From: CAYXLI01 sp964464925
GTDB lineage: Bacteria; Acidobacteriota; Terriglobia; Bryobacterales; Bryobacteraceae
DNA length: 64,000 nt
Reading direction: 5' to 3'
Assembly: GCA_964464925.1 (NCBI GenBank)
Contig: CAYXLI010000005.1
Location: 124,001-188,000 of the forward strand
In this document: one piece after another, positions 9,088 through 17,389 of the stretch
Layout: every line of letters begins with the position of its first letter
Position numbering within the stretch: position 1 is the stretch's first letter
Made by a program: the position numbers and the translations under genes
Notes under the pieces: generated by a model
Databases searched by the model: none
What the model was told of the DNA's origin: nothing
The model's input: only the letters and a program-made list of their open reading frames with translations

Positions 9088-10967
9088 CTCGTTGCGTACA
9101 CTCCCATCAGGATCAGGAACCCGGCAACGACGACCAGCGCATAGGTTTGCACGTAGCCGGTTTGCAGAAGGCGGCTCGGATACGAAGCGAAGCCAACCAG
9201 CGCGGAGGTGAGGCGCACCGCGCCATCGACCACCCAGGTGTCCCAGAAGATCAGAATTCTTGAAGTCATGCGGGTCAGCCAGCCGGCGCCGTTTACGCCG
9301 CCGTCGATGACCCTACGATCGAATTCGGCAAGTAAGCTTCCGCCGCCCTTTGCCAAACCATTGATGAACACGGCCTCATACACTTCGTCCACGTACCACT
9401 TGCTCTCGAGGATTTTGGCGATGTGACCGCGGATCTCATATCTGGCGAGATAAATACCGACAAGAGCCACGAGCACCGCCACGCCGGTCAGGGCGTATTC
9501 AAATGAAGCAGTGACCTCGATCTCTTCCGCAGCCGGGAACACCGGAGCGAGGAACGCGGCGAACACCTTGTGTCCCCAGCCGATCATGACGGTGCCCGCG
9601 GCCAAAACCATGAGAGGACCGGTCATGACCAAAGGAGATTCGTGGGCGTGGACGTGAGTGCGGGGCTCACCGAAGAACGTCATGCGCATCAGCCGCCACA
9701 TGTAGAAGGCGGTCATCATGGCGGTGATGAGGCCGACTCCGTAGATGAGCTGCGAGCCGTGCGGGGAGACGAAGACCTGTTTGAGGATTTCTTCCTTGGA
9801 GAAGTAGCCGGCCAGACCGGGGATTCCTGCGATGGCGAGAGTGCCGATCAGCATGGTCCAGAAGGTCTGGGGCATGGCGTGGCGGAGGCCGCCCATTTTG
9901 CGCATGTCCTGCTCGCCGTTCATGCCGTGAATGACCGAACCGGAACCAAGGAACAGAAGGGCTTTGAAAAATGCGTGAGTGAAGAGGTGGAAGATGGCGA
10001 CCCAGTAGGCGCCGACTCCGGCGGCCATGAACATGAAGCCGAGCTGGCTGACAGTGGAATAGGCCAGAACCTTCTTAATGTCGTTCTGCGCGAGCGCGAT
10101 AGATGCGGCCAGGATGGCCGTGAACGCGCCAATTACCGCGACGATGGACGACGCGTGCGGAGCCTGGAAGTAGATCGCGCTGGACCGCGCGATCATGTAC
10201 ACCCCGGCAGTGACCATCGTGGCCGCGTGGATGAGGGCCGAGACGGGCGTGGGGCCTTCCATGGCGTCCGGGAGCCAAACATACAGTGGGAACTGCGCGG
10301 ACTTGCCCGTTGCGCCAATGAAAAAGAGTAGAGCGATGGCTTCCAGAGCCCAGGCGCCTTCGCCCTTTTGAGCGGCCTGCGTCACGTCAAAGAATCGCAA
10401 GGTGCCGAAGGCTGCGAAGGTGAGCAGCATGCCGAGGATGAAGGCGGAATCGCCGACACGGTTGACGAGGAATGCCTTCATGCCGGCGTTCGTGGCGGAC
10501 TTGCGCCGGAAGTAAAAACCAATCAATAGGTAGCTGCAGAGGCCGACGCCTTCCCATCCGACGAACAGGAGCCCGTAATTGTTCGCGAGAATGAGCAGCA
10601 GCATGAAAAAGATGAACAGGTTCAGATACCCAAAGAAGCGGTAATAGCCGCCCTCATGCGCCATGTAGCCAACAGAATAGAGGTGGATGAGAAAGCCGAT
10701 GCCCGTAACCACCACCAGCATGACCGTGGAGAGAGGATCGAGCAGCAGGCCCCAATCGGCCTTGGCCAAAGGGAGCCAGACGGCGAGCACGACTTCATGC
10801 GACGAATGGTACTGAACGATGGCAAGGACGCCCGTGACGAACGAAGCGAAAACAGATCCGCAGCAAATCAGGTTGACGGCCGCTTTCGGCAAACGCTTGC
10901 CGATGAGGAGCATTAAAACGGCGCCGATGAGCGGGTAAACAAGGACGAGCGCAAGGAGGTCTACCAT
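9084..10967 (-). CDS. nuoL: NADH-quinone oxidoreductase subunit L
   Basis: A 627-residue protein, the largest antiporter-like subunit. It has the NuoL N-terminal block 'LVGWEGVGLCSYLLIGFYF', then 'KSAQFPLYVWLPDAMEGPTP' with the pump Lys, 'VLAYSTVSQLGFMFMA' and 'GIPGLAGYFSKEEIL'. The C-terminal ~120 residues correspond to the lateral amphipathic helix (HL) and terminal anchor helix that clamp the membrane arm. The start ATG is at 10967 and overlaps the nuoK end by 7 bp. Nothing suggests an Mrp/hydrogenase-type homologue instead: the length and the neighbours nuoK and nuoM fit complex I. Confidence 0.96.
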   Translation of the reverse strand: MVDLLALVLVYPLIGAVLMLLIGKRLPKAAVNLICCGSVFASFVTGVLAIVQYHSSHEVVLAVWLPLAKADWGLLLDPLSTVMLVVVTGIGFLIHLYSVGYMAHEGGYYRFFGYLNLFIFFMLLLILANNYGLLFVGWEGVGLCSYLLIGFYFRRKSATNAGMKAFLVNRVGDSAFILGMLLTFAAFGTLRFFDVTQAAQKGEGAWALEAIALLFFIGATGKSAQFPLYVWLPDAMEGPTPVSALIHAATMVTAGVYMIARSSAIYFQAPHASSIVAVIGAFTAILAASIALAQNDIKKVLAYSTVSQLGFMFMAAGVGAYWVAIFHLFTHAFFKALLFLGSGSVIHGMNGEQDMRKMGGLRHAMPQTFWTMLIGTLAIAGIPGLAGYFSKEEILKQVFVSPHGSQLIYGVGLITAMMTAFYMWRLMRMTFFGEPRTHVHAHESPLVMTGPLMVLAAGTVMIGWGHKVFAAFLAPVFPAAEEIEVTASFEYALTGVAVLVALVGIYLARYEIRGHIAKILESKWYVDEVYEAVFINGLAKGGGSLLAEFDRRVIDGGVNGAGWLTRMTSRILIFWDTWVVDGAVRLTSALVGFASYPSRLLQTGYVQTYALVVVAGFLILMGVYATR

Positions 10968-11272
10968 TTGAGAAGGTCCACTTCATCCGCGAGCACGGTC
11001 TCGCGATTGCGGAACATGGCAATGAGTATGCCGAGTCCGATTGCGGCTTCGGCGACCGCGACGGCGATCACAAAAATCGCAAATACCTGTCCATGCACCT
11101 GTCCGTAGTACTTCGAGAAGGCGATCAGGTTGATGTTCACCGCGTTGAGGATCAGCTCGATGGACATCAGAATGACAACGATATTGCGGCGGATCAGCAC
11201 GCCGAGCGTTCCAATCAGGAACACGATTGCGCCCAGAACAACGTAGTAAGAAGTTGGGATCGTGTGCACCAT
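10961..11272 (-). CDS. nuoK: NADH-quinone oxidoreductase subunit K
   Basis: A 103-residue, three-helix membrane subunit. The second and third helices carry the conserved membrane glutamates of the proton path: 'MSIELILNAVN' near 36-46 and 'VAVAEAAIGLGI' near 70-81. The ATG at 11272 (MVHTIPTSYY) was chosen because 'SYYVVLGAIVFLIGTLGVL' is the usual start of NuoK; the longer frame runs into nuoJ. It is separated from the nuoJ stop by one nucleotide. Confidence 0.95.
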   Translation of the reverse strand: MVHTIPTSYYVVLGAIVFLIGTLGVLIRRNIVVILMSIELILNAVNINLIAFSKYYGQVHGQVFAIFVIAVAVAEAAIGLGILIAMFRNRETVLADEVDLLKW

Positions 11273-11273
11273 A

Positions 11274-11789
11274 TCAGCTCTTCTTCGCCATATAAACGGA
11301 TCCGACGACTGCAACGAGCAGCAGGACCGAGGCGATTTCAAACGGCAGCAAATACGTGGAAAAGAGAACGTCGGCGATCGATTCGGTATTGCCGGGGAGC
11401 GTTGAGTTTACATTCACGGGGGAATCTCCCCAGGGGAGAACGTATCCGTGCCGCCGCGTGGTCAGAAACACCTCGCCAAAAACCGCAATCACGCCGAGCA
11501 CGGCCAACCACCAGTGGCGCGTAAATTGGCGGACCTTTGCGGCCTCATCCAGGTTGACCAGCATGATGACGAACAGGAACAGCACCATAATGCCGCCGAT
11601 ATACAGAATGATCTGCACGACGAACAGGAACTCGGCCTGTTGCAGGAGGTAAAGGCCGGCGACGCCGAGGAGGGCAACAATCAACGAAATGGCGCTGTGG
11701 ACGACGTTACGAACGGCAATGGTGGTGATGGCACCCCCGACCGCCATCAAAGCGAAACTATAGAAAAACAAATAATCCAAGGAAGGCAC
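11274..11789 (-). CDS. nuoJ: NADH-quinone oxidoreductase subunit J
   Basis: A 171-residue, five-helix subunit of the complex I membrane arm. It has the NuoJ pattern 'VHSAISLIVALLGVAGLYLL' followed by 'FLFVVQIILYIGGIMVLFLF' (the pi-bulge helix involved in conformational coupling). The start is a GTG at 11789 that overlaps the last base of the nuoI TAG stop; no ATG is available before the first membrane helix, so the GTG is preferred. A longer frame reaching 11843 would lie inside nuoI and has no homology. Confidence 0.93.
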   Translation of the reverse strand: MPSLDYLFFYSFALMAVGGAITTIAVRNVVHSAISLIVALLGVAGLYLLQQAEFLFVVQIILYIGGIMVLFLFVIMLVNLDEAAKVRQFTRHWWLAVLGVIAVFGEVFLTTRRHGYVLPWGDSPVNVNSTLPGNTESIADVLFSTYLLPFEIASVLLLVAVVGSVYMAKKS

Positions 11790-12244
11790 TAGTATTGATA
11801 TTGGGTTGGCCGGGGGCCTTCTTCGAGCATCTGCCGGTCCCAAATCGCTCCTTCCCTCGAATAGCTAGCCAGCTCGAAATCCTGCGTGAGCTCCAGCGCG
11901 TCGACTGGGCACGCATCTTCACAGAGACCGCAGAACATGCACCGCGAAAGGTCGTAGGTGAAATTCACCAGATCTTTGCGGCGAGTTTCCTCATTACGCA
12001 CACTAGTGACAACGATCAGGTTCTCCGGGCAGGCCTTCGCGCAGAGGTCGCAGGAGATGCAAAGCGTCTCCCCTGTTTCCGGGTTGATATTCAGGCGCGG
12101 GGCGCCCCTGTACCGCTCGGCGATTTTCGGCCGCTCGGCCGGGTACTGCTCCGTGTAGATCTCTTTGGGATTCTGGTTCCGGAAGGTGACCCAGAGCCCC
12201 TGAATGAGGTCCACCCAGAATAACCTACGTAGTAGTTTCCCCAT
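11789..12244 (-). CDS. nuoI: NADH-quinone oxidoreductase subunit I
   Basis: A 151-residue 8Fe ferredoxin-type subunit of the hydrophilic arm that carries clusters N6a and N6b. The two motifs are visible as 'CISCDLCAKACP' near residues 62-73 and 'CMFCGLCEDACP' near 102-113. They transfer electrons towards NuoB and quinone. The N-terminal amphipathic segment (LLRRLFWVDLIQGLWVTFRN) matches the membrane-associated helix of this subunit. It is preceded by 46 bp without a gene, the largest gap within the nuo operon. Confidence 0.96.
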   Translation of the reverse strand: MGKLLRRLFWVDLIQGLWVTFRNQNPKEIYTEQYPAERPKIAERYRGAPRLNINPETGETLCISCDLCAKACPENLIVVTSVRNEETRRKDLVNFTYDLSRCMFCGLCEDACPVDALELTQDFELASYSREGAIWDRQMLEEGPRPTQYQY

Positions 12245-12290
12245 AGTGTTACGTCTATACTACCATTCTCTACTAGATTTAGTGGGATTG

Positions 12291-13400
12291 CTATCGATCC
12301 ACTTCTCCCAAAACAATGTCGATGGTGCCGATGATTGCTACGACATCCGCGATTAGAGCGCCTCTGCACATTTGATCCAGCGACTGGAGGTTCACGAAAG
12401 AGGGCGGGCGGACTCGCACGCGATAAGGATTCAGACCGCCGTCACTCACGACGAAGTAGCCGAGTTCGCCTTTGGGTGCCTCTATGGAGACATACACCTC
12501 ACCTACCGGTGGTTTCATCACCCTCGGCACCTTGGCCATAATGGGGCCGTCCGGGATCCGGTCTACTGCCTGGCGGATGATTCGTACGGCCTGGCGCATC
12601 TCCTCCATACGCACGATGTACCGGTCGAAAGTATCGCCATTCTCGCGCGTCGGGATGTCGAAATCGTACTGGTCGTAGCCGCTGTAGGGTTGGGCTTTGC
12701 GGAGATCCCATTTCACGCCAGCGGCGCGGAGCATGGGCCCGGTGACACCGTAGGTCTTGCAATCTTCGGCGTTGAGGATCCCTACGTTCTTCAGGCGGTC
12801 CACCCAAATGCGGTTGCCGGTAAGCAGTTCTTCGTACTCGTCGAACTTGGGCATCATGTAGTCGCAGCAGGCTTTCACCTGTTGTTCAAAGCCCTCATAC
12901 AGTTCGTACTGAAGACCACCGATACGGAAGGCGTGCGTAGTGAGGCGTGCTCCGCAATAGGCCTCGAAAATCTTGAGGATCTCTTCCCGCTCCCTCATGG
13001 TGTAGAAGAGCGGCGTGATGGCGCCAATGTCGAGGGCATGCGTGCCCAACCAGAGCAGGTGGCTGGCGATACGGTTCAGTTCGGTAAGGATGACGCGAAT
13101 CACCTGCGCGCGGGGCGGTGCTTCGGTATTCAGCAGTTTCTCGATGGCCAGGCAGTAACCGAGTCCATTCGATACGGCAGCGACGTAGTCCATGCGGTCA
13201 ACATACGGCGCGAACATGTTGTAGGTGCGATTTTCAGCAATTTTCTCGACACCGCGGTGGAGATAGCCGATGACGCACTCGGTTCCGGTGACCCGCTCAC
13301 CGTCCAGTTTGAGGATGACGCGCAGCACGCCGTGGGTGGACGGGTGCTGCGGCCCCATATTCAAGACCAGTTCGGTGGAATCGAGGAAGGTTTGTGACAT
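12291..13400 (-). CDS. nuoD: NADH-quinone oxidoreductase subunit D (49 kDa)
   Basis: A 369-residue peripheral-arm subunit that forms the quinone site with NuoB. It starts 'FLDSTELVLNMGPQHPSTHG', including the conserved His of the beta-hairpin near residue 19, and then 'GYLHRGVEKIAENRTYNM'. The C-terminal 'IGTIDIVLGEVDR' is the canonical end, with the DxxxGxxDR signature. It lacks the nickel-site cysteines of hydrogenase large subunits, so it is a true NuoD and not a hydrogenase relative. It lies three bases downstream of nuoC. Confidence 0.96.
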   Translation of the reverse strand: MSQTFLDSTELVLNMGPQHPSTHGVLRVILKLDGERVTGTECVIGYLHRGVEKIAENRTYNMFAPYVDRMDYVAAVSNGLGYCLAIEKLLNTEAPPRAQVIRVILTELNRIASHLLWLGTHALDIGAITPLFYTMREREEILKIFEAYCGARLTTHAFRIGGLQYELYEGFEQQVKACCDYMMPKFDEYEELLTGNRIWVDRLKNVGILNAEDCKTYGVTGPMLRAAGVKWDLRKAQPYSGYDQYDFDIPTRENGDTFDRYIVRMEEMRQAVRIIRQAVDRIPDGPIMAKVPRVMKPPVGEVYVSIEAPKGELGYFVVSDGGLNPYRVRVRPPSFVNLQSLDQMCRGALIADVVAIIGTIDIVLGEVDR

Positions 13401-13403
13401 CTC

Positions 13404-13934
13404 TTATTGCCCGCTCTCGATTCCGAGGTTGTCCTTCACCCACTCGTTATCCATTTGCGTAATTCCATATTCCTTGCGAAGAGGGAACCCGCGCCATTCG
13501 TCGGGCAGAAGGATGCGGCGCATGTCCGGATGGTTGGCGAATTCGATTCCGAACATATCGAAGACCTCCCGTTCCAGCCAATTTGCGCCAAGGTACACAG
13601 GAGTCGCAGATTCGGGGCGTTCCCCATCGGCTATCTGCGTCTTGACACGCACCCGGTTATTGAGCCTGTAACTGTACAGAATGTACACCAAATCGAACCG
13701 TGCGTCGCGCTTCGGGTAGTCGACAGCGGTTATGTCCACCAAGTAGTCGAAATCTTCTTCCAGGCGGAGATACTCCAAAACGGGCCGGATGATGTTGTAT
13801 CCCACCACGATAAAGTTTTGTCCCAGGTAGCTGGAACGCTCTTTGACAGCATCGCCGAAGTGTGCGGCGATCCTCTGTGAGAGTTCGCTGTCCCAGGGCG
13901 TACTCGCCATGGTAGCTGGAGGCTTAGGGTTCAT
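13404..13934 (-). CDS. nuoC: NADH-quinone oxidoreductase subunit C (30 kDa)
   Basis: A 176-residue peripheral-arm scaffold subunit. Family blocks are 'DYLVDITAVDYPKRDARFDL' near 83-102 and the signature 'EREVFDMFGIEFANHPDMRR' near 123-142, followed by 'GFPLRKEYG'. It is the first gene of this operon: upstream are 75 bp and then an unrelated gene, so nuoA and nuoB are not here. The ATG at 13934 has a weak AAAGG in front; the in-frame ATG at 13910 is an alternative. The last residues (ESGQ) are unremarkable. Confidence 0.94.
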   Translation of the reverse strand: MNPKPPATMASTPWDSELSQRIAAHFGDAVKERSSYLGQNFIVVGYNIIRPVLEYLRLEEDFDYLVDITAVDYPKRDARFDLVYILYSYRLNNRVRVKTQIADGERPESATPVYLGANWLEREVFDMFGIEFANHPDMRRILLPDEWRGFPLRKEYGITQMDNEWVKDNLGIESGQ

Positions 13935-14009
13935 GAACCTTTTATTATCTCGTAAGCGATACGGTTAGCACGCCTCCTGCCATTTGGGCTGTCGTATTTT
14001 GCAACACGG

Positions 14010-14636
14010 TCAGAGGGCGAGAGCGAGGTTTACGGGATAGCCATTGGGCCGAAGCGGGACATTCGGACCGAAGCGGTCAGGCGTGGGACGTGCCGCGATG
14101 AGAGGTGCTGGCAGTTGAGTGGGTTCGTTTTTCCGAATGGGATTGCGGGGCGATGGTCGCGCATCCCGCGTGGGCATGTCATTGATTTGCTTAAGGCATG
14201 CATTGAAGGTGCGCTCGGCGTCCCGGATATAGCGATGGAGCGTGTTCCAGGTTTTGGAGCCGTCGATGAGTCGCTCCAGGGCGATCGCCTGGACCTCCAC
14301 GCGCGTGGCGGTTGGGCCGAGTTCGGACCGGACCTTGTCCATAGTGTGGCTGAGCAGGGATGCTTCAAATTCCAACAGACGACAGCGTCGCCAGCGGGCA
14401 ACGGCCATGTCCGTGATCAGATCCGATGCGATTGGGCCTGCAGGATTGAATTGGGTGACATAGGTGTCGATCAGGTCCTGGAGATTCTGCTGGTCTTCCT
14501 CCGACATGACGAGGAACCGGGCGATGGGGCCGGCGGCGTTGCGCGAGGATCGAGACTTGCCGGCCTCCGTAACCGGGCCGGGGGAATGCTGTGCATTCCG
14601 GCGATTGGCGGCGAATTGCGCGGGTGAAGCTGACAT
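14010..14636 (-). CDS. Hypothetical protein with 'NRRNAQ-GP-GK-SSRNA' N-terminal motif
   Basis: A 208-residue soluble protein without signal peptide. The N-terminal segment (residues 7-35) contains 'FAANRRNAQHSPGPVTEAGK' followed by SRSSRNA, a motif I associate with a family that is strongly expanded in Acidobacteriota and Planctomycetes and has no known function. The middle is helical (conserved Arg/Glu pattern 'RWRRCRLLEFEASLL', 'YIRDAERTFNACL'). The C-terminal 50 residues are proline-rich and probably disordered. A strong AAGGAGG lies upstream of the ATG. The motif resembles a nucleic-acid-binding segment because it is rich in Arg, Lys and Ser, but that is speculation. Confidence 0.7.
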   Translation of the reverse strand: MSASPAQFAANRRNAQHSPGPVTEAGKSRSSRNAAGPIARFLVMSEEDQQNLQDLIDTYVTQFNPAGPIASDLITDMAVARWRRCRLLEFEASLLSHTMDKVRSELGPTATRVEVQAIALERLIDGSKTWNTLHRYIRDAERTFNACLKQINDMPTRDARPSPRNPIRKNEPTQLPAPLIAARPTPDRFGPNVPLRPNGYPVNLALAL

Positions 14637-14768
14637 TTTGAGCAGAACCTCCTTACCTATTTCGACCGTAGCAGGCGAGGATGCCGAAACCTGGGCAGCG
14701 AATTTGCAAGTAGCTGAATTTGATGGAAATAGAATTGTGAGATTTTTGAACAGAACTAGAATGGAAGC

Positions 14769-15119
14769 ATGAGCCGATGGCTGGCAGCTTTCCTCTTATG
14801 TGCGATGCTTCTTGCGGGACAATCCCGCCGGGGGCGTGAGGGCCGGGGCGCCTCCCTGGACCGCGGGGCGGCGGGTGAACAGGTTGCGGCGGAGTTCAAA
14901 GGCACCGTGAAGGGAAGTTCGACGAAGGACCTGCTGATCGAAGTCGCGGACGGGAATACGCTGGCGTTCCATATCACCAGAAAGACCATGTTCTACCGGG
15001 GTGCGGAGCGTGTCAAAGCGAATGCCGTCCAGCAAGGGTTGCAGGTGACGGTGGAGGGCAAGAAGGCTCCAGATAACTCACTGGATGCAGTGACGGTGCG
15101 GGTGGAGAAGCAGAAGTAA
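14769..15119 (+). CDS. Small secreted protein, DUF5666-like OB-fold
   Basis: A 116-residue protein with a signal peptide (residues 1-18, 'LAAFLLCAMLLAGQS'). The mature part has a short Arg/Gly-rich stretch and then 'EFKGTVKGSSTKDLLIEVAD...FHITRKTMFYRG..RV....VQQGLQVTVEG'. This is the beta-rich pattern of DUF5666-like domains: 'G.V......ITV.DG....V.VT..T.....G'. These small periplasmic OB-like proteins have no established activity. It stands alone between a divergent hypothetical and the convergent groEL, and is followed by the terminator at 15174. Confidence 0.62.
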   Translation: MSRWLAAFLLCAMLLAGQSRRGREGRGASLDRGAAGEQVAAEFKGTVKGSSTKDLLIEVADGNTLAFHITRKTMFYRGAERVKANAVQQGLQVTVEGKKAPDNSLDAVTVRVEKQK

Positions 15120-15173
15120 CGCGCGAGCCTTCGTTGTTTGCTCTTCTGGCGACTCGTAATACGGTTGTAATTG

Positions 15174-15210
15174 AAAAGCCCCTCTCGCCTTGCGGCGCAG
15201 AGGGGCTTTT
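15174..15210. terminator. Bidirectional rho-independent terminator
   Basis: A stem of AAAAGCCCCTCT(C)GCC against its complement around a TTGC loop, ending in CTTTTGTGTT on the plus strand and CTTTTCAATT on the minus strand. It lies between the end of the plus-strand small gene (15119) and the end of groEL (15233, minus), so it can serve both. Confidence 0.85.
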
Positions 15211-15232
15211 GTGTTGCTAGTTGGGCTGGAGC

Positions 15233-16864
15233 TTAGTAGTCCATGCCGCCGGGGCCGTGCTCGCCGCCGGGGGCCGGAGCTGCCTTCTTCTCCGGGATCT
15301 CACAGATCATCGCTTCCGTGGTCAGCATGAGGCCGCTGATCGAAGAAGCGTTCTGCAGAGCCGTGCGGGTCACCTTCGCCGGGTCGATGACGCCCGACTT
15401 CACGAGGTCTTCGAACTCGCCCGTCGCGGCGTTGTAGCCGTAGTTGGTTTCCGAGTTGCCCTTGATCTGGCCGATGATCACGGCGCCTTCGTGTCCGGCA
15501 TTGCCAACGATCTGGCGAACCGGCTCTTCGGCGGCGCGGCGGATGATGTTCACACCGATCTGGTCGTCACCTTCCAGCTTCAGACCGTCGAGGGCCTTCG
15601 CGGCGCGGAGCAGCGCGACGCCGCCGCCGGGAACGATTCCTTCTTCCACCGCAGCGCGGGTGGCGTGGAGAGCGTCCTCGACACGAGCCTTCTTTTCCTT
15701 CATTTCGGTCTCGGTCGCGGCACCCACCTTGATCACCGCAACACCGCCGGCCAGCTTGGCCAGGCGTTCCTGCAGCTTTTCACGGTCGTAGTCGCTGGTG
15801 GTCTCTTCGATCTGGGCGCGGAGCTGCTTGATGCGGCCTTCGATCGACTTCTGCTGACCGGCGCCGTCGATGATGGTCGTGTTGTCCTTGTCGACAGTCA
15901 CGCGCTTGGCGCGGCCGAGATCTTCCAGGCGAACACCTTCCAGCTTGATGCCGGTCTCTTCCATCAGAGCCTTGCCGCCGGTGAGGATGCCGATGTCTTC
16001 CAGCATCGCCTTGCGGCGGTCACCGAAGCCCGGAGCCTTGACGGCGCAGGCGTTCAGCGTGCCACGGAGCTTGTTCACGACGAGGGTCGCGAGCGCTTCG
16101 CCTTCCACTTCCTCGGCGATGACGAGCAGCGGCTTGCCGCTACGGGCGATCTGCTCGAGCACGGGGAGGAGATCCTTCATGTTGCTGATCTTCTTCTCGT
16201 GGATCAGGATGTACGGATCCTCGAGGACGCACTCCATGCGGTCCGGATCGGAGATGAAGTAGGGGCTGAGGTAGCCGCGGTCAAACTGCATGCCGTCGAC
16301 GGTCTGCAGTTCGGTGGACATGGTCTTGGACTCTTCCACCGTGATGACGCCGTCCTTGCCGACCTTCTTCATCGCTTCGGCGATGATGTTGCCGATGGTG
16401 GAGTCGCCGTTGGCGGAGATGGTGCCGACCTGGGCGATCATTTCGCCGCTGACCGGCTTGGAGAACTTCTTGACTTCTTCAACAACCAGTTCGACAGCCT
16501 TATCGATACCGCGCTTCAGGGCCATCGGGTTCGCACCGGCGGCAACGGCCTTCACGCCTTCGCGGAAGATCGACTGGGCCAGGATGGTCGCGGTGGTGGT
16601 ACCGTCACCGGCGACGTCGCTGGTCTTGCTGGCAACTTCGCGCACCATCTGGGCGCCCATGTTTTCCAGCGGATCCTTCAGTTCAATTTCCTTGGCGACG
16701 GTAACGCCGTCCTTGGTAATTGTGGGGCCGCCGAACTTCTTTTCGAGTACGACGTTGCGGCCCTTGGGGCCGAGGGTCACCTTCACGGCGTCAGCAAGCT
16801 GATTTACGCCGCGGAGGATCGCCTGACGGGAATTTTCGCTATAAACAATCTGCTTTGCAGGCAT
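15233..16864 (-). CDS. groEL: Chaperonin GroEL (Hsp60)
   Basis: A 543-residue ATP-dependent folding chaperonin. It has the equatorial-domain ATP motif 'VTLGPKGRNVVLEKKFG' near residues 29-45, 'DVAGDGTTTATILA' near 86-99 (catalytic-type Asp), the apical 'AEEVEGEALATLVVNKLRG' and 'AAVEEGIVPGGGVALLRA' near 405-422. The C-terminus is 'GPGGMDY', a short version of the GGM tail. It lies 21 bp downstream of groES in a bicistronic operon and ends at a bidirectional terminator. The opposite strand has a long open frame (15221-17194), which is a by-product of codon bias. Confidence 0.98.
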   Translation of the reverse strand: MPAKQIVYSENSRQAILRGVNQLADAVKVTLGPKGRNVVLEKKFGGPTITKDGVTVAKEIELKDPLENMGAQMVREVASKTSDVAGDGTTTATILAQSIFREGVKAVAAGANPMALKRGIDKAVELVVEEVKKFSKPVSGEMIAQVGTISANGDSTIGNIIAEAMKKVGKDGVITVEESKTMSTELQTVDGMQFDRGYLSPYFISDPDRMECVLEDPYILIHEKKISNMKDLLPVLEQIARSGKPLLVIAEEVEGEALATLVVNKLRGTLNACAVKAPGFGDRRKAMLEDIGILTGGKALMEETGIKLEGVRLEDLGRAKRVTVDKDNTTIIDGAGQQKSIEGRIKQLRAQIEETTSDYDREKLQERLAKLAGGVAVIKVGAATETEMKEKKARVEDALHATRAAVEEGIVPGGGVALLRAAKALDGLKLEGDDQIGVNIIRRAAEEPVRQIVGNAGHEGAVIIGQIKGNSETNYGYNAATGEFEDLVKSGVIDPAKVTRTALQNASSISGLMLTTEAMICEIPEKKAAPAPGGEHGPGGMDY

Positions 16865-16885
16865 GTACGTTATCTCCTCTGTTGC

Positions 16886-17209
16886 TTACTTCTTCTTGGC
16901 AGTGCCGTTGGTGCCGTTGGCACTCAGAACGCCGAGGACCTCGTCCTCACGCATGATCATGTATTCCGTGCCGTCGATCTTGATTTCGCTTCCGGAATAC
17001 TTGCCAAACAGGATGCGGTCGCCGACCTGAACATCCAGCGGGACAACCTTGCCATCTTCCAGGCGCTTGCCCTTGCCAGTTGCGACAACTTCGCCTTCCT
17101 GCGGTTTTTCTTTAGCGCTGTCCGGAATGATGAGACCGGACGCGGTCTTTGTTTCCTGCTCGTCAATACGCTTGACCACAATGCGGTCATATAGCGGTCG
17201 AATGTTCAT
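16886..17209 (-). CDS. groES: Co-chaperonin GroES (Hsp10)
   Basis: A 107-residue co-chaperonin: 'MNIRPLYDRIVVKRIDEQET', then the mobile loop 'TASGLIIPDSAKEKPQEG' and the beta-barrel block 'VQVGDRILFGKYSG'. The ATG at 17209 is used because GGAGG sits nine bases upstream; a TTG three codons earlier lies too close to that site. Compared with the usual ~95 residues it has a C-terminal extension, 'SANGTNGTAKKK', which is short and polar. groEL follows after 21 bp. Confidence 0.97.
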   Translation of the reverse strand: MNIRPLYDRIVVKRIDEQETKTASGLIIPDSAKEKPQEGEVVATGKGKRLEDGKVVPLDVQVGDRILFGKYSGSEIKIDGTEYMIMREDEVLGVLSANGTNGTAKKK

Positions 17210-17275
17210 TGGTATCAACCTCCGTGAACGGTTCCTAGATGTTGAGAGATTTGCTGGGAACTGCGATACGCCTAT

Positions 17276-17305
17276 TTATTAGCACACTCAGGGGAGGAGT
17301 GACAA
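17276..17305 (-). promoter_or_regulatory. groES-groEL promoter with CIRCE-like inverted repeat
   Basis: Reading the minus strand there is TTGTCA (-35, 17305-17300), an 18-bp spacer and TAATAA (-10, 17281-17276). This would give a ~60-nt leader to groES. The spacer holds TTGTCACTC-N7-GAGTG(TG)CTAA, close to the CIRCE operator of HrcA (TTAGCACTC-N9-GAGTGCTAA) but with two changes in one arm and a shorter spacer. Its placement between -35 and -10 suits heat-shock repression. hrcA is not in the window. Confidence 0.5.
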
Positions 17306-17389
17306 GATGGTTTTGTAAGTTTTTGATTCTATGATACCGAGCAGGACGTGAACTGAACTTAATGGAGGGTCGGAAAATTCCGGGATTGA

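Noticed and set aside
12372..13397. 341-codon open frame on the plus strand
   Set aside because: Antisense to nuoD; GC-rich third codon positions explain the lack of stops.
15221..17194. 657-codon open frame on the plus strand
   Set aside because: It is exactly antisense to groEL and groES, which are unmistakable. Long antisense frames are common opposite highly biased groEL genes, and the translation has no family pattern.
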